From the IMG/VR virus record IMGVR_UViG_3300010149_000219, positions 1 to 21,663 of that record: a DNA stretch of 21,663 bases. The stretch is one strand, 5' to 3'. Positions within the stretch are counted from its first letter, which is position 1. Every line of letters begins with the position of its first letter. The DNA comes from a virus. Below, piece by piece: positions 7,170 through 15,700 of this stretch. The notes under the pieces are model-generated. The model searched no databases, had not been told where the DNA came from, and worked only from the letters and a program-made list of their open reading frames with translations. A program made the position numbers and the translations under genes.

Positions 7170-7958
7170 TTAAATAATTGTTAGTGTTGCGTTATCGTCT
7201 ATTTCGATTAATGATGAATTTGCTATTGGTCCGAAAAGTCCTGCATTATAATTAGACGGGACTTTAAAATGTTTTGTTACTGTGTCTGGGTTCATAAATG
7301 CTCCCTCGAATACTGTTAGGTTACCTGTTACTGTCTGGCTTCCTGTTACCTGTAAACTACCAGTAAAGGCATGTTTATCTTCTAATGTATCTCCAAATTT
7401 TGTAGAACCTGATTCAAATATTACTGCTGCGTTTTGGAATTCTGTTCTAACCTCTTGTGCTGTTAAGGTACCTGTTACAGTTAGATCACCGTCGACATTT
7501 ACTGCTCCAATAAAGTCATGAGTATCATCTGGGGTATCACCAAACTGTGTTGAACCTGATTGATATACAACTGATGATGATACTAGTTGTGTATGAAACT
7601 CTTTACCTGTAATTGTACCTGTTACTGTTAAATTACCATCTACATGATGATCTCCTACAGTAATTAAAGAACCTGTTAGTTTTAAACTATTTTGTCTATA
7701 GTCAAATATAAAATTAGGGGTTGCACCAAATAATGCATCAGAGCCTGAAACTGCACTACCTACTTTATACTGTACACTATAATCACTACCTGAAGGTGCT
7801 CCTCCTGGTATCTGTATTTCGTTATTAAGAGAAGCTGTTGTAAATAAACTTATTGCAGTACCTGATATAGACGAAGAATAGATAAAATGTCTAAAGTTAT
7901 TATCTAGTTCGTGATGGCTTAATGCCGAGCCTTTATCTCCTCTTAATATAATTGCCAT
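7170..7958 (-). CDS. Tail fibre protein, short (262 residues)
   Basis: The product starts MAIILRGDKGSALSHHELDNNF, a phage-fibre attachment-type N-terminus (G-x-A-L-x-x-x-E-x-D-x-N-F) shared with the upstream S74 fibre, followed by a VQYKVGSAVSGSDALFG segment. Residues 107-202 hold two copies of the GSTKFGDT module. The end (FKVPSNYNAGLFGPIANSSL...NATLTII) looks like a distal beta cap. The product is probably a trimeric short fibre or an adaptor between the baseplate and the long fibre. It has no chaperone domain, no cysteines and no enzymatic motif. It is 1 bp upstream of the large fibre gene and 1 bp downstream of the S74 gene, so the three are surely co-transcribed. Weak AGAAG upstream of ATG. 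Confidence 0.82.
   Translation of the reverse strand: MAIILRGDKGSALSHHELDNNFRHFIYSSSISGTAISLFTTASLNNEIQIPGGAPSGSDYSVQYKVGSAVSGSDALFGATPNFIFDYRQNSLKLTGSLITVGDHHVDGNLTVTGTITGKEFHTQLVSSSVVYQSGSTQFGDTPDDTHDFIGAVNVDGDLTVTGTLTAQEVRTEFQNAAVIFESGSTKFGDTLEDKHAFTGSLQVTGSQTVTGNLTVFEGAFMNPDTVTKHFKVPSNYNAGLFGPIANSSLIEIDDNATLTII
7353..7493 (-). repeat. Fibre module copy B
   Basis: Residues 156-202 of the 262-residue fibre. 37 of 47 positions match copy C in the next gene, including TLTAQEVRTEF and SGSTKFGDT. It is preceded by copy A within the same gene. Confidence 0.8.
7500..7640 (-). repeat. Fibre module copy A
   Basis: Residues 107-153 of the 262-residue fibre. About 24 of 47 positions match copy B; it keeps DGxLTVTGT and SGSTQFGDT but replaces AQEVRTEF by GKEFHTQL, so it is the most diverged copy. 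Confidence 0.75.
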
Positions 7959-7959
7959 T

Positions 7960-8598
7960 TTATTCTTCTAGTTTAGCGATTCTTTTTTCTAATCCTTCTA
8001 TAATACTACTTTGCTCATTAACTGCCTCTATTAAAAGAGGTACTAGCTTAGAGTAGTCCACAGAAAGATAAGAATTATTATCTTCCGAAACAACTTCCGG
8101 AAGGACTTTTTTTACTTGTTGTGCAATTACACCAACTTGACTATCTTTCTCATCTTTCCAATTAAAGTAGACTCCTTCAATTTCATTCACTCTTGAGAGT
8201 GCATTGTCTATAGGATAAATATTCTCTTTTAACCTTTCGTCAGAGTTAGAAAGTAAGCCTTCTGATGCTCTAATACTACCTGATACCTCTAAGTTGTAAG
8301 TTAAATTATCTGCTGAGGTATTAATCCCTACTTTAGATGCAGTGTATACTAGTCCATCGGCACCTGCTAAGTTACCGTCTCTGTTATATTGAATCTGAGT
8401 GTCAAATCCTTGAACTGTTCCTGTTGTCAAGGGTACTACATGTGCATCTCTTTTAACTGGAACTTCCATACTACTTGTATAGTGTAGGTATAGATTATTA
8501 TCAGATATAGAGCTAGAATAGAAAAAGGAACCTAAGTTCGTATCCATCTCAGCGTACGTTAGTGCTTGTTTTTTTTGTGCTCTAAAAAGTATTCGCAT
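7960..8598 (-). CDS. Short tail fibre with C-terminal S74 intramolecular chaperone
   Basis: The 212-residue product combines an attachment-type N-terminus (QALTYAEMDTNLGSFFYSSSIS) with a central IQYNRDGNLAGADGLVY segment and a C-terminal Peptidase_S74 domain. The latter begins at S119-D-E-R-L-K-E-N-I127, continues through GVIAQQVKKVLPEVV (146-160) and LSVDYSKLVPLLIEAV (168-183), and ends in a coiled coil. In known S74 proteins this domain trimerises the fibre and then cuts itself off at the Ser of the SD-RLK motif. After cleavage only about 118 residues would remain, an unusually small fibre. The gene overlaps the previous stop by TAATG and is followed by the 262-residue fibre after 1 bp. Confidence 0.88.
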   Translation of the reverse strand: MRILFRAQKKQALTYAEMDTNLGSFFYSSSISDNNLYLHYTSSMEVPVKRDAHVVPLTTGTVQGFDTQIQYNRDGNLAGADGLVYTASKVGINTSADNLTYNLEVSGSIRASEGLLSNSDERLKENIYPIDNALSRVNEIEGVYFNWKDEKDSQVGVIAQQVKKVLPEVVSEDNNSYLSVDYSKLVPLLIEAVNEQSSIIEGLEKRIAKLEE

Positions 8599-9632
8599 TA
8601 TATATCTATTTTTACAACAAAAGTCATATCTGTATGATGTGTCTTCTGTATTGGTCTGTTCGTTTTAGCTACTGCCAGCAATTGGTTAGCAGCATTATAA
8701 AGTCCTACTGTTGTAATATATGGAGTAAAACTACTACCAGTAACATTACTGTCTATACTACCTAAAGAGTCTGAAATAGCTGAACGATTATATGTATAGT
8801 TATATTCAGAATCTTTCACAGTACAGTGTACATTATATGTATAAATAGGTTGGTTTGATTTCCATCGCAATTTATGCCTAGAATAAGTACTTAAATACCT
8901 TGCTACAGTCTCATCAGTAATAATAGCTAATCCTTTATTATAAATAATATCACCGACAACTTTCATAGGCTCTGTCCATAAGTGGTTAGAACCTGAGTAT
9001 ATTAAAGCTCCTTCTCCGTTATCTATAATTTCGAATCTTTGCTGTTTTCTATTAATGTCTACGTATTGATAGTGCTCTCCTGGTGCTACCGATTCAGTAA
9101 CAAAGTTACTTTCATCTATTGCATAATCTACATCATCTAATGGATTTGATCCGTACCAGTATTCTACGTTTTCTACAAATTGATTTTGTCCGCTATATCT
9201 ATGTTTACAATAATCATCTGCAAAATATAAATCCTGATCTTCAATAAGAGGTTTGAAAGAAAATGTATTAGGTTCTATATTAGTACCTGTCACATCTCTC
9301 GGAATTGATATAACTGCTACTTCTGATTTTAAATCTCTAGAGCCACTTATAGTTAAAGTTGTCTGTAGAGATAAATCACTTGAACCAGAAGTTAATCCGT
9401 TCCCTATACTATCCCTATAAAAATTTTGATATACACTATCCCAAGTTAGCTTTTCATATCTATTATTACGAAAATCTAAAGGGTAAGGATAAAAGGGAGT
9501 AGAACCTGAAAAGCCTCTTAATGTAGAAATATCATAGGTCTCTATTAAGCTACCTGATGCTTCCCATTGTTTACGCGCTGAGTAATCAGATACGTATACA
9601 TTTTGTCTGTTCAGTTTTTTGTAAGCACTCAT
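8598..9632 (-). CDS. Virion structural protein, paralogue of the 359-residue neighbour
   Basis: I do not recognise an enzymatic domain in this 344-residue product. Its C-terminal half resembles the gene immediately upstream: a GDIIYNKGLAIIT strand pair (227-239), a SEYNYTYNRSAIS motif (275-287), then YITTVGLYNAANQLLAVAK (305-323) and a final VVKIDI. The N-terminal half differs and is rich in Tyr, Ser and Gly (YSARKQWEASGS, FYPYPLDFRNNRYEKLTW). Between gp6-like and fibre genes, the location suggests a baseplate or fibre-attachment component. Start at 9632 follows the upstream stop by 3 bp with no Shine-Dalgarno. The structural role is inferred from context. Confidence 0.7.
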   Translation of the reverse strand: MSAYKKLNRQNVYVSDYSARKQWEASGSLIETYDISTLRGFSGSTPFYPYPLDFRNNRYEKLTWDSVYQNFYRDSIGNGLTSGSSDLSLQTTLTISGSRDLKSEVAVISIPRDVTGTNIEPNTFSFKPLIEDQDLYFADDYCKHRYSGQNQFVENVEYWYGSNPLDDVDYAIDESNFVTESVAPGEHYQYVDINRKQQRFEIIDNGEGALIYSGSNHLWTEPMKVVGDIIYNKGLAIITDETVARYLSTYSRHKLRWKSNQPIYTYNVHCTVKDSEYNYTYNRSAISDSLGSIDSNVTGSSFTPYITTVGLYNAANQLLAVAKTNRPIQKTHHTDMTFVVKIDI

Positions 9633-9635
9633 TCA

Positions 9636-10715
9636 TTAATAATCAAGCTTAACGCGGATTAGCGATTCCTTTGTAAAATCTTTTAATAAAGGTCTAGATA
9701 ATTTTGCGATTGCTAATAAGTCGTTATTGTCGTTATATAGTCCAACAGAAGTTACATATGATTGTGGAGAGTTAATCATGACGTTATGTCTAAGTTCTCC
9801 TGAACCAGTAATTAGAGACGGGTTACTAGAGTAGTTGAATTCATTATTTCTAGCTCTAACAAATACAAAGTTAGATGAAACTGTCTCTTCTGATTGTACT
9901 CTGAAGGATTGACCTTTTGCAAATAAATCGTAACCTAATTGTAAATTTGTTGTTATACCGTCACTATGTAAAACTCCAGCATCTTTCTTAACCGGTAGTA
10001 CTACACCTCCATCACTTGCTTCAGCTTCAAGTGCACTAGCATTTAGTAATATTACACCAATATCTGGGTATAATTTTCCGTAAGAGCCATTATTAGCCGA
10101 ATAGCCGTTTGAGTTTTTACCTGTATATACAGACCCTAATGAACCTGATATTAGTTCATATTCTCTTCCTGCATCGGTAAATGTTACTGTTGAAGCTACT
10201 TGACTATTATCTATAAGTCTTAATTCTGCAAAATTTTTATTGGCACCATCTCCGGGTACATATATATTGAGAGAATCATCTTGGTATTTTATTACTAAAT
10301 CTAAAGTACCAGGTAAGAGTTTTTCTTTATATCTTGCTCTATCAATTGATATTGCATAAAAATGATCAGAAGGTATATTACCGAAACTAAAATCAGTATC
10401 TTCATCTCCTAAAACTAACGATCTATATTGACCGTATATAGTAGAAGAAGGTGATTTGCCGGGTACTATTGGATTATAAACTAAACTACCGCCGCCGTCT
10501 TTATTTCCATAAGTAACTGAAAATTGAACTCTTGCAGAAGAACCTGTAGGATCAGACTGGTAAACGTTAAAGTAGTACTCTCCTGATGGCCCACCTATTT
10601 GTGTAGATGATGTTACAAACGTGTCTAATGTTGTAATATTACCTGACCATACTGGTGTTGAAATAGATTCAGCACTTATTACTACGTCTTGAGGATCGAA
10701 TCTTTTAAATGACAT
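9636..10715 (-). CDS. Virion structural protein with EFNYSxNPS motif
   Basis: This 359-residue product shares its C-terminal architecture with the 344-residue neighbour: GKLYPDIGVILLNASAL (213-229), NEFNYSSNPS (281-290) and YVTSVGLYNDNNDLLAIAK (320-338), ending IRVKLDY. Its N-terminal half is a distinct beta-rich domain with GEYYFNVYQ and VQFSVTYGNKDGGGS (63-77). My recollection, not checked, is that this C-terminal pattern occurs in virion proteins of environmental myophages. It lies 2 bp downstream of the 218-residue gene and 3 bp upstream of its paralogue. A pair of related proteins here suggests alternate or heteromeric positions in the baseplate periphery. Confidence 0.72.
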   Translation of the reverse strand: MSFKRFDPQDVVISAESISTPVWSGNITTLDTFVTSSTQIGGPSGEYYFNVYQSDPTGSSARVQFSVTYGNKDGGGSLVYNPIVPGKSPSSTIYGQYRSLVLGDEDTDFSFGNIPSDHFYAISIDRARYKEKLLPGTLDLVIKYQDDSLNIYVPGDGANKNFAELRLIDNSQVASTVTFTDAGREYELISGSLGSVYTGKNSNGYSANNGSYGKLYPDIGVILLNASALEAEASDGGVVLPVKKDAGVLHSDGITTNLQLGYDLFAKGQSFRVQSEETVSSNFVFVRARNNEFNYSSNPSLITGSGELRHNVMINSPQSYVTSVGLYNDNNDLLAIAKLSRPLLKDFTKESLIRVKLDY

Positions 10716-10717
10716 AA

Positions 10718-11374
10718 TTAATTAGTTTTTGTTATGGTTACAGGAATAGTTAATCTAGCTCCAGAATCTCTACCGATTACTGTTAAAGTAGTCTGTAGTC
10801 TCGTTCTAGAACCGAATAACGTGTTTATAGTTGTCGATGTTAGGTTAATAGTTGTACCTATAACATTTTTAGATACATTAGTTCCTAAAGTTGTCGTAGA
10901 GTTTAGCTGTTCTGCTTCTTCTGTATTAATTCCTACACCGGAGAATGTATTTAAAACTCTTACATCAGCAATTGTTGCTGTATACCCTGAAGCTTCGAAG
11001 GTTGAAGTAGCTCCTTGGAAATTTAATGTCTGAGGTGTGATAGCAACTGATGCTCCTTGTTTTAGAGTAATAGCGCTAAATCCTAAATCTAGAATCGGTA
11101 ATTTTGAAGTACCTCTCGGAAGGGTTACTAGCTTGTACTTCATTATTTGAGTCTCATCAGGAAAAGCTTCTAGTAAAGGCATATTTTCTATTGCCTCACC
11201 GTAAAGCGCAGAACCAGAGGGATGAAGTGGATTGTATAAGGTATAATCTATCTCATCATCTGCTAATGCAAATTGAGTGATTTTGAAAGAACCGTCCCCT
11301 CGTGCTAACAGTTCTCTTCCTTTTTTAGTTAAAATCGCATCCACTGTTACGATCGAATTATCTAAATATCCCAT
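10718..11374 (-). CDS. Virion structural protein (LTKKGRELLA family-like)
   Basis: The 218-residue product opens MGYLDNSIVTVDAILTKKGR, continuing ELLARGDGSFKITQFALADDEIDY (20-43). Such an N-terminus, where a helix (KKGRELLA) is followed by strands and a D-D-E-I-D-Y turn, recurs in phage structural proteins that I know only as hypothetical. The second half is Thr/Ser-rich beta sheet (TTTLGTNVSKNVIGTTINLTSTT; RLQTTLTVIGRDSGARLTI). No enzyme motif and no cysteine. It is preceded by the 58-bp gap carrying the TATAAATA octamer, so it may head a transcript running through the fibres. Baseplate location is inferred from neighbours. Confidence 0.68.
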   Translation of the reverse strand: MGYLDNSIVTVDAILTKKGRELLARGDGSFKITQFALADDEIDYTLYNPLHPSGSALYGEAIENMPLLEAFPDETQIMKYKLVTLPRGTSKLPILDLGFSAITLKQGASVAITPQTLNFQGATSTFEASGYTATIADVRVLNTFSGVGINTEEAEQLNSTTTLGTNVSKNVIGTTINLTSTTINTLFGSRTRLQTTLTVIGRDSGARLTIPVTITKTN

Positions 11375-11432
11375 TTTGTTTTATTGTGTTTTATATAAAT
11401 ATGTAATAATCTTGTTTTATTTAACTTCTATT
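11375..11432. promoter_or_regulatory. Largest gap in structural cluster, with TATAAATA octamer
   Basis: This 58-bp AT-rich gap contains TATAAATA on the plus strand at 11394-11401, read as TATTTATA on the coding strand, 19 bp before the next ATG. TATAAATA is the T4 late-promoter -10 sequence, but here it points against the genes. The same octamer occurs in the two other gaps. No hairpin terminator is visible. Function unknown. Confidence 0.3.
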
Positions 11433-12683
11433 TTAAGATGATCCCGTTGATGCAAATTCTTCATTTATTGCTATACCAAATTCATCTGTTGTATATATTG
11501 ATCCTTTTTCTACCGCATGAATTTTGCTAGAAACTACTCTTACGAGTTTATTCCCATCTTCTTTGAATATAATACTTCCTCCGTATACTGCTGTGTTATT
11601 GGTATAATTTATACTAGTATCTAAATCAACCAGTGTTGCTGATCCAAAAGCAGAAGATCTTTTATTTTGTGAGTTTAGTAATTCTGCCAATGGTGATCCT
11701 TTTACTAAAGGAAATGTAGAGCCAGTGAGAAGCGCAGAACCAGAAGGTATATAATCAGTCGGTCTAGATTCAACATTAAAATATAGTTTTGTTTTTTCTG
11801 GATCTCCTGCTCCTAGTGCTAGTAGGGTATCTTTATCCCCATCTAATGGATGAATAGCTCCTTCAAACATTATATACGACTGTGCAGGAAGATCTCTTTC
11901 CTGTATTGGAGTATTAACACTCCCTTCGTATCTGGCATTAGTCCATCCTACTGTAGTATAATTACTATACTGTACTTCTGCTAGAGCTGCTGTATCGGTA
12001 ATAATAGCGTTAAGGTTAGATGGAGATGCAGCGTCTGTATTTCTGTCAACCTGAACTGAGCCTTTGCTTGTCTTTAATCTTAGTGCGTTACCTAATAGAA
12101 CGTCAAATTCACTATTTGTAAAGTTTCCAGAGAGGTAATCTGTAAAGCTTACTTCTACTGAGAAATCGATAGGGGTACCTGAAGAATCTGTATTCCCTGA
12201 CATTGAGTCAAATACTGTGGGTTCTACTTGTAGGTAGTAGTAATCAGTAAGTTTTGATATATTAAGTACCTTTACTCTAATTCTATCTGTACCTACTTTA
12301 AATGTTATAAATTTTATCTGCCGTAACGTATCTTCTAATCTCACGTTATTTAAACTTGAAAAAGATATAGTTAAACCCACTACTGAATAAGGAGGGAAAA
12401 ATCCATCCTTTAATGTGTAAAGGTATTCATGTTCTCTTTTTTCAAATTCACTACCTGGGTATGAAACTACGTTATCGTATATACCTCCATTAATAGAACT
12501 ACTAGGAATATTTGGATCCGGAACTGGAACTCCAGTACCTGCATAATCTGCTATTATATTAGGAGGTATCTGGCTTACTGGTAGCGGAAGAGAGCCAGAA
12601 TCACGACTACTGCTATACAGGAGGTTCATACTACCTCCACCGTATATGTTTGGATTTCTTAATTTAAAATCTAATTCAGTCAT
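11433..12683 (-). CDS. Large beta-rich virion structural protein (416 residues)
   Basis: I do not recognise the family. The product begins MTELDFKLRNPNIYGGGSMN, has a proline/glycine-rich linker (LPLPVSQIPPNIIADYAGTGVPVPDP, about 32-57), then a long beta-rich body containing RLEDTLRQIKFITFKVGTDRIRV (about 115-137). The segment YIMFEGAIHPLDGDKDTLLALG is near 270-290. The C-terminal third is Ser/Thr/Gly-rich (GSALLTGSTFPLV; ASTGSS end). No transmembrane segment or catalytic motif. Position between the 1140-residue protein and the late structural genes implies a baseplate or proximal tail-fibre component. A 37-bp gap precedes it and a 58-bp gap follows. Confidence 0.65.
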   Translation of the reverse strand: MTELDFKLRNPNIYGGGSMNLLYSSSRDSGSLPLPVSQIPPNIIADYAGTGVPVPDPNIPSSSINGGIYDNVVSYPGSEFEKREHEYLYTLKDGFFPPYSVVGLTISFSSLNNVRLEDTLRQIKFITFKVGTDRIRVKVLNISKLTDYYYLQVEPTVFDSMSGNTDSSGTPIDFSVEVSFTDYLSGNFTNSEFDVLLGNALRLKTSKGSVQVDRNTDAASPSNLNAIITDTAALAEVQYSNYTTVGWTNARYEGSVNTPIQERDLPAQSYIMFEGAIHPLDGDKDTLLALGAGDPEKTKLYFNVESRPTDYIPSGSALLTGSTFPLVKGSPLAELLNSQNKRSSAFGSATLVDLDTSINYTNNTAVYGGSIIFKEDGNKLVRVVSSKIHAVEKGSIYTTDEFGIAINEEFASTGSS

Positions 12684-12720
12684 GTATTACTTTATTATAA
12701 ATATTTTATCTTTATTTTAT
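12684..12720. promoter_or_regulatory. Gap with TATAAATA octamer
   Basis: 37-bp gap, nearly all A and T. TATAAATA lies on the plus strand at 12696-12703, i.e. TATTTATA on the coding strand, ending 12 bp before the ATG at 12683. Same element as at 11394 and 20191. Confidence 0.3.
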
Positions 12721-15700
12721 TTATGTATATGAAAAAGTTCGATAAATATCAGCTCCAGAACCTCCTGAGAATGTTACATCTGCTATAGTCCCTACTTGTG
12801 ATAATGTTACTCCATCAGAACCTATTTCGTAATGTCTAATTTCTATTGTACCAAAGTTACCATTATTATTATTTTGAGTATTTTCCATGAAAATAGAATT
12901 CGTACCATTTAATAAGTAACTAGGATCAAAATACTGTACTTGCATCAATGATAAAGGACAAACAAAACCGGCGCCTGTTGAAGAGATTGTTAAACTTGTA
13001 TCAGTTGAACCAATAAACACTCCTCCTACTTGAGCGTTTTGACTTAAGTCTAAAGATCCAATTAAATTACCGTTTAAATGAACATCAAAATTATCATCTC
13101 TTGCTGCATTAGAATTACATACTTGCATTACGAATACCTGACCGGTAGGTGTTGGTAGATCGTTAGATTCAAAATCTGCATAATAATCTACAGTTGATAG
13201 CGAACCACTTTGAGTAGGTATAGTTAGAATTGATGAGGTTGAAAAATAAGTTAAAGCATCTGGAGCTAATTTCCATCCTTTAAATGTACCTGCTACTGGG
13301 TCTGCTTCTATTGATAAAGGAGCATCGTTTAATGGATGAGAAAACTTTAATACATCAGTTGCGTATGGAGTAGAACTTGGACTTACAATACGTAATCTCC
13401 CGACTCCATCGCCTTCGTTTTGTACATTAAATCTGAAAAAATCACCTATGACATCAAATTCTAAATCTACATCACATGCTAAAGGTAGTATTTCATTAAT
13501 ACTAAAAGCCCTAATATTATAAAAGCTTATCGGTTGTTGTTGACTTTTAAATCTGTTACCTGCATTAAGTTCGCCTTTTGTGACGGTTAAGTTACTTCCA
13601 TCGAATTCTCCTGTTAATCTTGGCTCTTCACTACTCATGTCTCTAGGTATTTCTCCTATTGGAGAGACTACAACTTTATTGTAGTTAGTAGTATACGGAG
13701 ATTTATTTCCTTTACCAAACATATCCCCACTTGAACCTGTTACATTAAGTAGGCTGATAGAACCAGTCAAAAGTTCATCAGAAAAAGAGACTTTAACTTG
13801 CTTTGCTTTACTTCTATGAAGCATATGAGAGCGTACTATAACTCCAGTTGTAGCTGCTGCTCTAGCAGGTATGAATTCTTTTACCAGCCTAAATATTACA
13901 TTATCAAAGAATTTAATTAATCTAATATAGTCTGTAGGTTCTCTATAGTTGGCAATTTCATCAGTCCATCTAAACCTTTCTCTTGGTTCATTTGAATCTC
14001 CTCTATTTACATCTGCATTTCCTCTAACATCTCTATGAGAATCCTCCCATCTGAGGACTATCCATTGCCAGAAGTTATAAGGAGAGAAATCTTCATCAAA
14101 TGTTTCTTTAGTTAATCTATCTAATGAATTGTATCTATCTGCATCTGCTTCCCTAGGGTCACCTATATAGTCATCGTAATTATAACTCCCACTATACTTA
14201 AGTTTAATTATATCATTAGTAGGTTGTGCTATATCAAATCCGACTTCTATTTCATGTAGATCATCTGAATATTTATATTCTTTTTTATTTATGCTTACAT
14301 ATTCTGAAAGTGTACTACCTGTAACAATAGAACCTGTGTTTGATAATCTTAGTTTTTCAAGAGAACTTGTAACTTCTTGTTGTATGGAGAAAAATCGACC
14401 AGCAGTAATATCTGTTCCACCTTTTTGCTTTATAGTTAGGATATTATCAGGTATACCAAAACAGTTTATAAGAGCTCTTAATCCACGGTGAGTACCTTTG
14501 GCTTTAGTAAGGTAAGGTAAATTGTGATATATACGTTTATATATTTCTTTCTGATAATTGTCTTGAGGCATTGGCTGTAGGTAGTCAAGACCACTACCCG
14601 ATGTTATCTGTCTGAAGCTATTAATTACTTCTCCAGTACTACCAGAGTCGTATCCATCGCCAACAAAAGCAGAAAATAAATTTTCTAAACTTTTATTACT
14701 ATTGTATAAATTATATCCAAAGCTTTCTATAGCATCCCTCACTAAGTCTTTAGATATACCAAAATTTAATCTGTTATCTGCATCATACTTATCTGAAACT
14801 GCTTTAAAGTAGATCCATAAGTTATCGAAATGTTGCCCAATCATTTGAGTGAACATTAATATTGGATCATTAGCACCATCGTCTCTAATATAAAGAGGTA
14901 GTGTATCTGTTAGCGCATCATCATTAAGGTTATCAAATATAGATGCTGTTACTATCTGTCTGTCAAACCATTGAACTGATTCAAGAGAATCACTAACTTG
15001 ATTTATATATGGAGGTTTATTATTCTTTTTTGGCCAAGAGTAAGAGCCGCTTTCGAAATATAAATACCTGTCGTAGTGATCAAAATTCTTAACTAATCCT
15101 TCAATTAATCCATTATAGTAGTCTCTACTACCTGAGATACCCATTTTCTTATATCCGGTACTTTCTATTGCCTGAATACTGGTTTCGTATGACTGTATAA
15201 GCTCTAATTTATACTTAAAATTACGAAGTCTTTCTTCTGCAGAAGAGAAGTGTATAAAGTCAGAGTAATCTGAATGGTTAATACTTATTTGAGCACTACT
15301 TTCGTTAAACAGAGAGTACAGGGAATAATACGAACTAGTAACCGGAAAGCTAAATAGTTCGTCAAAATTAAAAAACTCTGTAGGGTTATTATTTTCTTTT
15401 TCAACCTCTACATCAAAGTTAGGACCTTTAAGAGAAGGTATCTTAATTTCATCAGGTATTAACTCGGTACTAACTGTAAAGCTTGCAGTATCTGCTATTG
15501 TCTCTAGTACTCTACAAAGAGATTTAGCTTCCCATGTATTAGGAAGTGGCTCGTATAATTTTAATACAAGAGAGACGTTATTTTTGTACTCTTGAGTATC
15601 AATATTAATTATTGAGTATATATTATTTTTACCAAAGTCTAATTTTAAATCTGAAAAGTATGAGTTATTTTCTAACTTAGCTTTGATTTGCTCTACTCTT

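Noticed and set aside
4091-8598. Diversity-generating retroelement acting on the fibres
   Set aside because: No reverse transcriptase gene or template repeat is present in this window, and no adenine-biased variable block is visible.
10734-11033. 99-residue plus-strand frame opposite the 218-residue structural gene
   Set aside because: It is a shadow of a well-supported minus-strand gene with no start signal or recognisable domain.
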